Assembly: GCF_002954775.1 (NCBI RefSeq)
Contig: NZ_PJME01000012.1
Location: 1 to 64,000, forward strand
From: Streptomyces geranii
GTDB lineage: Bacteria; Actinomycetota; Actinomycetes; Streptomycetales; Streptomycetaceae
Direction of reading: 5' to 3'
Length of the DNA stretch: 64,000 nt
This document shows, one piece after another, positions 17,342 through 25,282 of this stretch (within the stretch, counting starts at the first letter, position 1; each line of letters opens with the position of its first letter). A program made the position numbers and the translations under genes. The notes beneath the pieces are model-generated. The model was not told the origin of the DNA, did no database searches, and was given only the letters and a program-made list of their open reading frames with translations.

Positions 17342-17740
17342 ATGGATGTGGACCTGCCACAGACGGTCGCCGAAGTGACGGCGGCCTTCGCCGGCTACGA
17401 GAAAGCACTGGTCACCGACGACCACGAAGGCGTCACCCGGTACTTCTGGACCTCACCCGACACAGTCCGCTTCGGAATCGCCGACCGGCAGGCCGGCATC
17501 GAGGAAATCCGGAACTGGCGACGGCAACAACCGCCGCTTCCCCCGGGCAGAAAACTCTACGACACCAGAATCAGCACGTTCGGGACCGACTACGCCGTCG
17601 TCACCACCCTGTTCGCCTACCCCAGCGGCAACGCCGTCGGCCGCCAGACACAGTCGTGGACACGCTTCCCCACAGGCTGGCGCATTGTCAGCGCCCACGT
17701 GTCGGAGATACCGGACAAGACCCCCCAGCCCGGCGCGTGA
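17342..17740 (+). CDS. AtzH/HpxZ-like protein (DUF3225, NTF2 fold)
   Basis: 132 residues. DVDLPQTVAEVTAAFAGYEK, FWTSPDTVRFG, GIEEIRNWR and GRQTQSWTRFPTGWRIVSAH match the oxalurate-catabolism protein HpxZ and AtzH of the atrazine/cyanuric acid pathway, small SnoaL-like proteins of the DUF3225 group. The ATG at 17342 has GGAG six bases upstream and aligns with the family start; a second ATG at 17324 is less likely. Its presence beside the biuret-hydrolase-like gene supports a ureide/s-triazine breakdown role. No amidase partner (AtzE/AtzG or HpxW) is found in the window. Cytoplasmic. Confidence 0.8.
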   Translation: MDVDLPQTVAEVTAAFAGYEKALVTDDHEGVTRYFWTSPDTVRFGIADRQAGIEEIRNWRRQQPPLPPGRKLYDTRISTFGTDYAVVTTLFAYPSGNAVGRQTQSWTRFPTGWRIVSAHVSEIPDKTPQPGA

Positions 17741-17825
17741 ACGGCCTTCGCGACCATACCCACGAGACAGACCGCCTCATGGAAGCTGCAACCACGGGTG
17801 GGTCCTCCCGAAAAGCTTCACAGTG

Positions 17826-18224
17826 ATCAGTTCCCTGCCCCCGCTGGTGACCGAACCCTCGTACTCCTATGGCTCGGCATGGGGGCGGGGAGAACAACTG
17901 GCCCGGCAGCGGCACTGGGACAGCGGCGACCGCGAGGACTGGGACGCCCCCTATGCGCTGACCTGCACAGCCGACGAACTGGCCACCGAACACACCCGGG
18001 GCGTCGTACGAGCGGGCGTCAACCACCTCACCGTCCGCGCGATCAGCAGGCTCGACTGCACCCTCCTTGTCGCCGCCTTTCCGGATCTCACCCGCCTGTC
18101 GCTGTCCGGGAACCTGGGTACGCTCACCTCGGCGGCAGCCCTGAACCAGTTGCCGCAGTTGCAAGGGCTCACCATCACGGAGCTGTTTGGAATGTTCTCC
18201 GCATGGCCTCTCTGTCCAATGTGA
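17826..18224 (+). pseudogene. Leucine-rich-repeat protein, 3'-truncated
   Basis: From a GTG at 17826 the frame reads EDWDAPYALTCTADELATEH, then LRR-like steps (VNHLTVRAISRLDC, LVAAFPDLTRLSLSGNLGTL, ALNQLPQLQGLTITELFGM), and then breaks into FSAWPLCPM and a stop. The break is abrupt in the middle of a repeat, so the C-terminal half is lost. The start lacks a convincing ribosome binding site. It is followed at once by a regulator remnant in another frame. Confidence 0.55.
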
Positions 18225-18418
18225 CGATCCAGGTGCTCCTGACGGACGCCCCGGTCAAGCGTCTCTGGAGCAACTTCATGATCCTGGACCTTGGCAGAGA
18301 CCGCCCTACCACCGTGCAGGTCGGCAGCGGCCTGGGGAGCGCCGTCTCCATGTCCGACAGGCCTGCCGCCGTTGCCCGGTTCACCCGTTGGTTCAACACC
18401 ATGATCGCCTCGGCGTAA
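18225..18418 (+). pseudogene. Possible C-terminal relic of an XRE/DUF5753-type regulator
   Basis: A frame different from the preceding LRR fragment reads KRLWSNFMILDLGRDRPTTV, VQVGSGLGSAVSMSDRPAAV and ARFTRWFNTMIASA before a stop. The FMILDL...ARFTRWFN pattern resembles the end of DUF5753 ligand-binding domains found in XRE regulators, and the very next gene is a DUF397 protein, the usual partner of such regulators. The HTH and most of the domain are missing. The similarity is weak, so this is a context-led call. Confidence 0.4.
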
Positions 18419-18467
18419 CCGCCCGAGGAAACCCCGGATTCGTTGAGACACTGAAGCGAGAGAAGAC

Positions 18468-18677
18468 ATGATCCATAAGCACGCCGTCTCCACCGACCTC
18501 GCCCCCGAGGGAGCCTGGTTCAAGTCCTCCTGCAGCTCCGGTGAGGGGGGCGCTTGCGTCGAGATCGCTGCCTTGACCGGACAGGTCGGCGTCCGTGACT
18601 CGAAGGTCGAGGCGGGCCCGGCCTTCCTCGTCTCCAGCAAGGCGTTCAACGTGTTCATCGGCGGCATCATGGCCTGA
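18468..18677 (+). CDS. DUF397 protein (regulator-associated, BldB-like neighbourhood)
   Basis: 69 residues: WFKSSCSSGEGGACVEIAAL and VGVRDSKVEAGPAFLVSSKA are the hallmark blocks of DUF397. Family knowledge: these small proteins are encoded next to XRE-type DNA-binding proteins in Streptomyces and act with them, as in WhiJ-like regulatory pairs or antitoxin-like pairs. Here the partner is broken (remnant directly upstream), so the protein is an orphan unless it works with the intact XRE gene at 20267. The ATG at 18468 follows GAGAG at a suitable distance. Confidence 0.88.
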   Translation: MIHKHAVSTDLAPEGAWFKSSCSSGEGGACVEIAALTGQVGVRDSKVEAGPAFLVSSKAFNVFIGGIMA

Positions 18678-18697
18678 TCTGCTGTCGGCAATACCAA

Positions 18698-18736
18698 GCG
18701 GTGGTCCTCCTCTAGGCAGTAGAGGAGGACCACCGC
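18698..18736. terminator. Bidirectional hairpin between convergent genes
   Basis: A perfect 17-bp stem (GCGGTGGTCCTCCTCTA and its complement) around a five-base loop, 20 bp past the DUF397 stop and 45 bp past the end of the convergent methyltransferase gene. Position and symmetry fit a terminator for both, though no U-tract follows. Confidence 0.8.
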
Positions 18737-18781
18737 GTTGTGTGAGGCGTCAGAAGCCCCTCGGTACGTGCGGGTGCGACT

Positions 18782-19462
18782 CTAGGCTGTCCCTCGTCGT
18801 ACGGCACGGAACACGCTTGTGGCGATGGGCGGTTCGTGTGTGCTGCCCGGGTCATGGATGGCGTCGGTGTGGTCGATGTCGAAGCCGTGCTGGTCGCAGA
18901 GCTTGTGCCATACCGGGGTGTCGAGGACCCACCGCAGCATCGTGACCGGCGACCCGTCCGGCCGGCGGGTGGAGATCTTGGCGGGTCGGGGTTCGGTTTC
19001 TGGAGGTCTGCCGTTGCGGTAGTGCGCGAGGGTCGAGAAGGCGAGGAGTCCGCCGGGTCGCAGTCCCCCGGCGATGGCCGGCAGCAGCGTGTGGGGGTCG
19101 GTGAAGTCGAGTGCGCCGAACACGCAGTACGCGACATCGAACGCGCTGGGGTGCCTGTTCAGGTAGGTGGCCGCGTCGTCGTGCACCAGGTCCAGGCGGG
19201 AGATGTTCCCGAAGCGGTCACGACCACGGGCGTGCTGGGCGGGGTCACGGTCGACGGCGACCACGCGGGCGGGCCAGTGGGAGTGGGCGAGGTACGCGGC
19301 CTGTCTTGCCGAACCGGCGCCGAGTTCGACCACGGCCCGGTCGGTGAGGTCGCCGAGGAGTTCCGCGCCGGGCTCCGCGCGCTGGTACCAGTCCCAGTGG
19401 AAGCGGTCAACGATGCCGCCGGGATGGTCTGCGGCGGGTGTTGAGGATGGGGAGAGTGTCAC
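18782..19462 (-). CDS. Class I SAM-dependent methyltransferase
   Basis: 226 residues from the GTG at 19462. Rossmann-fold motif I is AVVELGAGSARQAAYL, motif II ends in RVVAVDRDPAQH, and motifs IV/V are FDVAYCVFGALDFTDPHTLL and LRPGGLLAFSTL. The substrate is not evident. I chose the GTG at 19462 (AGGA upstream) over one at 19516, which has none. It stands alone in its direction, with a hairpin on each side. Similar genes occur singly beside XRE regulators in Streptomyces. Confidence 0.8.
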   Translation of the reverse strand: MTLSPSSTPAADHPGGIVDRFHWDWYQRAEPGAELLGDLTDRAVVELGAGSARQAAYLAHSHWPARVVAVDRDPAQHARGRDRFGNISRLDLVHDDAATYLNRHPSAFDVAYCVFGALDFTDPHTLLPAIAGGLRPGGLLAFSTLAHYRNGRPPETEPRPAKISTRRPDGSPVTMLRWVLDTPVWHKLCDQHGFDIDHTDAIHDPGSTHEPPIATSVFRAVRRGTA

Positions 19463-19553
19463 GGGCCCATCCTGGTGGGCTGTCCGTGATCGCCGAGGCT
19501 GTCTCCCTTGATTCACCCGGGACTGTGTCGGTCGGCCTGTCGCTGTCCGGCAG

Positions 19554-19587
19554 GGTCGGGCCCGCTCGCGTGAGGGCGGGCCCGACC
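19554..19587. terminator. GC-rich hairpin after the 19598-20074 gene
   Basis: GGTCGGGCCCGC and its exact complement around a ten-base loop, 10 bp beyond the stop of the reverse gene at 19598. It fits a terminator for that gene and separates it from the methyltransferase gene. Confidence 0.7.
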
Positions 19588-19597
19588 GGGTCGAGGG

Positions 19598-20074
19598 TCA
19601 GTGGCTGTCACTGCCAGGGTGGCAGGGACCGCAGTCGGCCGCGTCCGCGGTCCACAGCGGCAGGTCGACCTCGAAGCCGTACGCCGCGATCTCGTGGGCG
19701 GTACGCATGACCGACCCGTCGGCCTTCATGTCCACGAGCGGGATGTGGTGCAGAAAGGCGCCGCCGTTGAACCGGTCACACAGCTCGGCGTACGCGACGG
19801 TGTCGAGGATGACCGTGTGGACGCCGATGTCGACGATGTGACCGGGGGTCAGTCCCAGCCCCTTGCCACGACTGGCCATGGCGGTCAGTAGGTAGGCGTA
19901 CGCCTGGCCGAGCACACGGGTCGCCATGACCTCGTCGTAGGGGTAGTCGCGCATCAACAGGGCGACCTGCTTGTCCCACAGCTCCGGCGTGACGAAGGAG
20001 CGCGGGTCCTTGAACGGAGACGACTCCGGCCGGGCGGTCGGTGCAGGAGCGGGGGTTTCCAGGGCGGTAACCAT
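19598..20074 (-). CDS. Conserved hypothetical protein, glycine-rich-domain-like family
   Basis: 158 residues. DPRSFVTPELWDKQVALLMR, RVLGQAYAYLLTA, GHIVDIGVHTVILDTVAYAEL and AFLHHIPLVD resemble a widespread family in which His and Asp residues are conserved in VDxGWHTFILxT-type blocks. The function is unknown to me. The C-terminus has CGPCHPG, a possible metal-binding Cys-Cys-His cluster. The ATG at 20074 has GGAGG eight bases upstream. It is divergent from the XRE regulator, sharing a 190-bp intergenic region, so the regulator may control it. Confidence 0.75.
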   Translation of the reverse strand: MVTALETPAPAPTARPESSPFKDPRSFVTPELWDKQVALLMRDYPYDEVMATRVLGQAYAYLLTAMASRGKGLGLTPGHIVDIGVHTVILDTVAYAELCDRFNGGAFLHHIPLVDMKADGSVMRTAHEIAAYGFEVDLPLWTADAADCGPCHPGSDSH

Positions 20075-20266
20075 GTCGGTTGTCCTCCTTCTGCGGGCCC
20101 CACGGGGTCGAGGGGCCCTATGGGAAGGGCACCACCCCGCGCAGCACCGTGGTGGTCAACTCTCAGGCTGAGCAAGGGGTTTGCAGACCGTGCACACGCC
20201 CTCGACGGCCCCAGCGCACCCCCTTTACGGTGGTAGGCCCCGTCTTCGTGGCGTGTGGAGGGCAGC

Positions 20267-21568
20267 ATGCCCAGCGATCCGTTATGGACGTCAGTGCAGG
20301 CCCGCGCGCTCATCCAGCAACGGGCGCCCGGAAGGCTCGTCCGCATGGGCCGCGTCCGGCACGGCTGGCGTCAGGCCGACCTCGGGATCCGGCTGGGATG
20401 CTCGGCCGCCACCGTGTCCCGGCTGGAAACCCGGAGCCGGGTCACCGACCTCGAACTGCTCCGGCACGCGGCCCGTACGGTGGGGATGCCATCACACGTC
20501 CTGACGGAAGCACTCGGCATTACCGGCAACGGGGTCCTCACCACCACTAAAGTGGCGCCGGACACTCAGTGTGACGCCGAGGAGGACCCCATGCGCCGCC
20601 GCACTCTGCTCGCAGCAGCCGGGGCAGCAGTCCCCACGCACCTCCTTCTCGGAGTCGACGACGCCCTCGCCGGAACGCCCGACCCCAGCGGGAGGACAGT
20701 TCCTTTCGACGCCCAACTCGCGCATGTCCGCGCGCTGTTCGACAGCGGTCGGCACGCCGAGTTGGCCGGGAAGCTACCGGGGCTGCTCGGTGACGGCCAT
20801 CTCGCCGCCCGGTCGCGCACAGAACTGGACTACGCGAGGCTCTCCGCCTCCTACACCCTGGCCTCCCAGCTCCTCGGAAAGCTCGGCCGCTACCAGCAGG
20901 CCCGACTGACCGCCGACCGGGCCAGCACATACGCGGACCTTTCCGGGTCCGCGCTCGTCGCCGCGGCAGCCGCCCGCGAGCTGGCAATCGTCCTGCGCCA
21001 CCAGGACCAGCCCACGGCCGCCCAACGCCTGATGCTCAAAGCCGCCGCAGACGTGGAGTCCACCGGGCTCACGACATCGGCGCAGGCCGCCGCGTACGCA
21101 CAGATGTTGTGCACCACCTCGTACACGGCCGCGGTCGCCGGAGACCGGCACCAAGCCCTCGCGATGATCCAGGAAGCACACCGTGCCGGGCGCCGACTCC
21201 CGCAGCAGGCACCAAGGGGGCGCCTGTTCCCGCTGACCGGCGCGGCCGTCGACCTGTACGCGGTAGGCGTCCACTGGGCCCTCGGAGACGCGGGCGCGGC
21301 ACTCGAAGCCGGCCGCAACCTGCGCCCCGAGCAGTTCACGACCGCCGAGCGCAGAAGCCGCATGCACACCGACCTCGCGCGCGCCTGGTGGCAGCTGGGC
21401 AAGCCCGAACAGACCGCGACCGAACTGCTGGCCGCCGTCCGGGTCAGCCCTGGCGAAGTCCGGGACCGGTCCTCGATCAGACAGATCGTCACGGACCTCA
21501 CCGCCCGACACCCGCGCACAGCCGGTGTACGGGAACTGGGCGCGGTGGTGTCGGGCAGGCCGGGGTGA
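20267..21568 (+). CDS. XRE-family transcriptional regulator with TPR-like C-terminal domain
   Basis: 433 residues. The N-terminal HTH (RHGWRQADLGIRLGCSAATVSRLE) is at about residues 25-70. After a Pro/Thr linker comes a Tat-like or hydrophobic stretch (RRRTLLAAAGAAVPTHLLLG), then a long helical region with repeats of TPR type (LSASYTLASQLLGKLGRYQQ, LDLARAWWQLGKPEQTATEL). This is a common Streptomyces regulator architecture in which helical repeats sense a partner. The ATG at 20267 follows GGAGGG; an in-frame GTG at 20255 lies inside that site. It is divergent from the 19598-20074 gene. Confidence 0.85.
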   Translation: MPSDPLWTSVQARALIQQRAPGRLVRMGRVRHGWRQADLGIRLGCSAATVSRLETRSRVTDLELLRHAARTVGMPSHVLTEALGITGNGVLTTTKVAPDTQCDAEEDPMRRRTLLAAAGAAVPTHLLLGVDDALAGTPDPSGRTVPFDAQLAHVRALFDSGRHAELAGKLPGLLGDGHLAARSRTELDYARLSASYTLASQLLGKLGRYQQARLTADRASTYADLSGSALVAAAAARELAIVLRHQDQPTAAQRLMLKAAADVESTGLTTSAQAAAYAQMLCTTSYTAAVAGDRHQALAMIQEAHRAGRRLPQQAPRGRLFPLTGAAVDLYAVGVHWALGDAGAALEAGRNLRPEQFTTAERRSRMHTDLARAWWQLGKPEQTATELLAAVRVSPGEVRDRSSIRQIVTDLTARHPRTAGVRELGAVVSGRPG

Positions 21569-22246
21569 CGGTAAGCGAGGACCGCTGCATGATCACAGTT
21601 CGCGCGATTCCTTCCGGCTGAAGTTCACGAGCACCTCCATGAGGAACGCGAAGTTCCTCCGCCACGCCGGGGCTGCCGCAACTTACCGAGCCGCCCGATA
21701 TCAAGAGACGGGGCGGGTGGTCAAAGATGAGCGCAGACCATCCCTGGGGCGACGCCGACAGACGTCCTTGAGAGGCTGACGCGGCCCGCACGCTTCAAGG
21801 CCGGGCGACCCACCACGGACGCCACCACCTCCGGATCTCCTCAAGATCAGTCCCGCGCGGACGAAGACGCCGATTTGGGAATTATTAGTTAGCTCCGGCG
21901 GAACCCCTTCCTAATGGAGAGGGCTCCTGATCTGCGGTGATTGTGCCCGATGCGCGGAGCGGCGCGCCATCACTCTCGGGATCAGGTGGTGTACGTCACA
22001 TCGGCGTGGATCTTGTTGGTGACCTGCGGCAACGACTCGCGCGGGAGTGGGGCTATCAGGATTACTTCAAGACACTCCCACCATGGAAGCGTTCGGCCGG
22101 GCCGTCAACGCGGTCACCGCGCCGCGCTTGTGGTGGGCACATCGGCGTGCCGCACGCGTGACCTGACGCAGGAGTTCGTCGGGGCTGAGGCGTGTGAGCG
22201 GGCGGTTGACCGCTGCGTGTCAGTGGCGCTCGATAGCCTTTGCAGT
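21569..22246. other. Long intergenic region without recognisable genes
   Basis: About 680 bp. Short frames exist on both strands but lack ribosome binding sites, conserved motifs or steady codon bias. Around 21880-21900 there is an AT-rich patch (TTGGGAATTATTAGTTAGC), unusual for this DNA, which could be a promoter or an old insertion junction. I see no gene to report. Confidence 0.5.
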
Positions 22247-22600
22247 ATGGGAACTTACGACGACAAGTCACGTGACTACGACCGTCGCGCCGGCCAGGCG
22301 CTGGTCGCCTTCTACAACCTGGCCAAGGCTGGTGGCGGGCATAGCGGGGAAGCGGTAGCGCCTGCGTACCGCGACCTGCTCGATGCGGCTGAGTCCACGT
22401 TCCGAGCGGGTGTCGAGGCGGGTGACCTGGAAAAGGCCAAGGCTGGCTGGGACGAGCTCGTTGACGTGACTGCGCACATCGCGCACGCCAACGCCCGAGT
22501 TGGGACGGTGCTGCTAGCGACGGCGGTGAATCGTCTAAAGGAGACCCCGGAGGAGATCGTCGCCCAGGTCATGGTGGAAGTGGAGAAGCACAGTTCCTGA
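22247..22600 (+). CDS. Small hypothetical helical protein
   Basis: 117 residues from the ATG at 22247 (MGTYDDKSRDYDRRAGQALV), ending before 22601. It is mostly alpha-helical, slightly acidic, without signal peptide or membrane segment (for example RDLLDAAESTFRAGVEAGDL and EKAKAGWDELVDVTAHIAHA). I do not recognise the family. Codon bias supports coding. A TTGACC box lies 40 bp before the ATG, with GATAGC 20 bp further on, a possible weak promoter. Leaderless or weak-site translation is implied, since no clear Shine-Dalgarno is present. Confidence 0.55.
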   Translation: MGTYDDKSRDYDRRAGQALVAFYNLAKAGGGHSGEAVAPAYRDLLDAAESTFRAGVEAGDLEKAKAGWDELVDVTAHIAHANARVGTVLLATAVNRLKETPEEIVAQVMVEVEKHSS

Positions 22601-22789
22601 CCCCCGAGGCGACAGAACCCGTCAGCCACGACTGTGGATCTGCCCTCGTGGCATGTCTAATCGCCTCATCCCCGGCAACTGAGTTGCTGGTGTGGTCGGG
22701 TAACCGGATCACACCGGGGACGAGGCGTTTACGTGGGGCTGGAGCTACAGCTCGATGTCGAGCCGTTCCACGTCGGTGAACTCCACGCC

Positions 22790-22986
22790 CAGCCCGCTAC
22801 GACCAGGCCGTGCGCGACGGCGACCTGGCCCGGCTCACCGGGATCTATCCAGGCAAAAACGGCGGCTGGGAGCGGATCTGCGTCCTGCCCGACGATCAGG
22901 AGACCTCGATGGAGGAACCGCACTGGGGCCGCAACAGCGAGGATCAGCCGACCGCATGGGTGGGCAGCGCACCCGCCGACTGGTGA
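22790..22986 (+). pseudogene. C-terminal fragment of an unidentified protein
   Basis: The frame reads RYDQAVRDGDLARLTGIYPG, KNGGWERICVLPDDQETSME and EPHWGRNSEDQPTAWVGSAP before a stop. Composition is protein-like, but a TGA closes the frame just upstream and no start codon with a ribosome binding site exists. Probably a 5'-deleted relic; family not recognised. Confidence 0.35.
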
Positions 22987-23126
22987 GTGCACCGGATCGT
23001 GCCGCCGCCCCGTGCTGAGTGGGCGGCGCTGTGACGCTGGCAAGACCCTGGGCGTGCTGTGCGGCCCGGGGTCTTTCGCTGACACAGGGTCAGCGACACC
23101 GTCCCAGGGGCTGCTCCCCCTTCGGG

Positions 23127-23730
23127 CTATGTGGCGTCCGGGAGGGGTTCTGTGAGGCGGTCCAGCCGCGTGTAGAGGGCCTGTACGAGGCGGGCGCGGT
23201 TCTGGGCGCAGCGTTCGGTGCCCTCCAGCAGTGTGGACAGGCGTCCGCCGACTTCGCGGAGGAGGACTTCGGCGTGGGCCCCCAGTGCGTACAGGGCGAT
23301 GGGCTGGACGGCTTCGGCGCAGAACGAGAAGAGGATCACGTCGGCGATGCGGAGGTGCTCGTACTCCCAGGCGGTCTGTTCCCGTGCCGCTTCCACCTGG
23401 CCAGCTGGGAAGTCATCGCGGCGCGGGTTGATGACGACGGCCGGGGAGCCGATCGCGTCCAGCTGGAGCACTGCCCGCCGCTGCCAGTTCGGACAACCCG
23501 TGATTCCGCCGCCCGAAGACCGACGAGGCGTCGCCGTCGTAGCACGCGGGGGCCTCGATGTAGCGCAGCGTCCGGGGCGGCAGCAGCGGGAAGCCGTCGA
23601 CGGCGATCGCGTCCAGCAGCTCCCGTACGAGCACGCGGGTACCCGCGTGCGAAGTCCTCGTCGCACCACAGACCGTCCAGCCGGTCCTCATCCACATCGC
23701 CGTCGTACCGCCGGGAACACTCGCCCGTGC
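23127..23730 (-). pseudogene. Nucleoside 2-deoxyribosyltransferase-like gene, two frameshifts
   Basis: Three consecutive frames make one protein. First is DEDRLDGLWCDEDFARG, then RVLVRELLDAIAVDGFPLLP with RTLRYIEAPACYDGDASSVF, then INPRRDDFPAGQVEAAREQT with AWEYEHLRIADVILFSFCAE and AVQPIALYALGAHAEVLL. The last part carries the conserved blocks of nucleoside 2-deoxyribosyltransferase-like proteins (WEYEHL, QPIALYELG). Frame changes lie near 23640 and near 23515. The first is exactly at a perfect 20-bp palindrome (23631-23650). The gene is inactive unless the frames reflect sequencing errors. Confidence 0.7.
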
Positions 23731-23776
23731 AATCTGCGCGGTCAGAGACGGGACTTGCTCACCGGCAAAGTCAAAT

Positions 23777-24608
23777 TTAGGGACTCCACATATCCAAGTA
23801 CAGCTCAGACCCCTCAAGCTGAGGTGGCACCGCGAACTCGTGGCCGCGTTTCAGTGCGCGATCAACTTTCTCGTCATACGTCCACCACGGGATCTCAGGC
23901 CGTGGGGCGTCACCGTAAGGCAGGAGCCCCATCTCTCTGGCCATCTTCAGCAAGTCATAAGCCGTTGCAGCCCCTACCATGAGTAGTTTCTCGGCCTCAC
24001 GGATACCGTCGGCGACCGGAAGGCCAGCGGACTGTGCTGCCTGTACCGAACGGGCGACGATTTCAATGCGAGGCAAGAAGTAGTTGTGCCATCGAGGGTG
24101 CATCCTCTTCTTGAGGTCCTCCCGGAGCTTCAACGCTTGGTACGCAAACGGGTAGCGTTTCCGTTCCTTCTTGAGCTGTCGGGCGTAGTGTTCGGGAACG
24201 GGCCCAGCAGGACCAGGGCTTCCAACCGTCTGGCTTCCATCTCCACGTTCCGTCGTTCCTGATTGCGACGAGGTGCGGCACCATGGCGAGCGCGCGGGTA
24301 AGCGGTTCCATGAGATCAGCGAGCGCCCTGGGATGGTCCGCAGCGCACGGCACGCCGAGCAGCGGCATCCCGTTCGTTGCCACGAAGGTCCCGTTCTCCA
24401 CCTCGAAGGCAGTGCACGCATCGATCTCCGAGTCGTACGCCGGGGAGAGGTTCAACCGGAACCGCCGAGGAAAGAATGCGCCGGCGACAGGGACGAGATT
24501 GTCCCGGCACCACACCCCCTCCTCTCCGTCATGGAAGGTGGCACTGACAAAGAGCCCTGACCAGAGGCCCTCCAGATAGTCGGGCTGATTCCTCAGAGAG
24601 ACATCCAT
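23777..24608 (-). pseudogene. Hypothetical protein gene with one frameshift
   Basis: The N-terminal half (GLWSGLFVSATFHDGEEGVW, FFPRRFRLNLSPAYDSEIDA, LGVPCAADHPRALADLMEPL) is read from the ATG at 24608. Near 24210, inside a run around GGAAGCCCTGGTCC, the frame changes and continues as PGPAGPVPEHYARQLKKERK, YPFAYQALKLREDLKKRMHP and WWTYDEKVDRALKRGHEFAV to the stop at 23777. Together they make about 277 residues. I do not recognise the family; the second half is helical. A single indel explains the split, so either a recent pseudogene or a sequencing error. Confidence 0.55.
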
Positions 24609-24718
24609 GGCGGCAACCTACTGAGGTCTGGGACCGTGAGGTTGGGAATCGAGCCGGATGGCTCTTGATCGCTGCCCGTTGCAGGGCTCTGGACGGGCGT
24701 GCACCGAGGAGGAAGACG

Positions 24719-24964
24719 TTGAGCGATGTTCAACCCCTGGCCCCGACTCGTCAGGTGGTCAGGTCTCCCAGTGCGCGAGAAGCGGTGATGCTGACGCTCG
24801 GCTGCGAGCTGTTCGGGGCGGCTGGCACCATGGGCTTCATGACCACGGTCAGCAGATGGCCTGCCTGGCCGACCTTGGCGACCCTCTCAGGGGTAGCGGG
24901 TACCGCGTGCCTCACCATCTGGTTGCAGTTCCGGAAGGAACGCTTGCATCAGGTCGAGCATTAG
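24719..24964 (+). CDS. Small membrane protein, unknown function
   Basis: 81 residues from a TTG at 24719 that follows GAGGAGGAAG at ideal spacing. The protein has a short polar N-terminus and two hydrophobic stretches (LTLGCELFGAAGTMGFM and WPTLATLSGVAGTACLTIWL) ending in a basic tail (FRKERLHQVEH), so a two-helix membrane protein is likely. An ATG at 24788 would give a shorter product without a good ribosome binding site. No family recognised. Confidence 0.5.
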   Translation: MSDVQPLAPTRQVVRSPSAREAVMLTLGCELFGAAGTMGFMTTVSRWPAWPTLATLSGVAGTACLTIWLQFRKERLHQVEH

Positions 24965-25282
24965 CAGCGTCAATCCGCGCATCGCGGGGCCTGGAAGTGT
25001 TCTGAACATTGGGACACGACTGCCTCATCACGGGCCCCACAATGGTGACGATGCGGACACCGGATCACGGCGACGGACGGCTCGGACACCTTCCGCATCA
25101 AGATCTGGAAGACGTCCGGCGGACAGGTAAGTCCAGGACAGCAGTGCCGCAACGATGGTCCTCGGCATCGTCACGGTCGGCGTCCGACACCGGTAGGGCA
25201 GCAGTGAGCGGTTAGGGTCATGAGCCCCCTGCTCTGTGTGGCAGGGGGCCTGTCCCGTGGTCTTTCCTTGGGGGTTCGAGGC
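24965..25282. other. Intergenic, nothing recognised
   Basis: About 318 bp before the LRV-repeat gene. No protein-like frame, hairpin or promoter could be supported beyond short GC-rich repeats. Confidence 0.5.
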
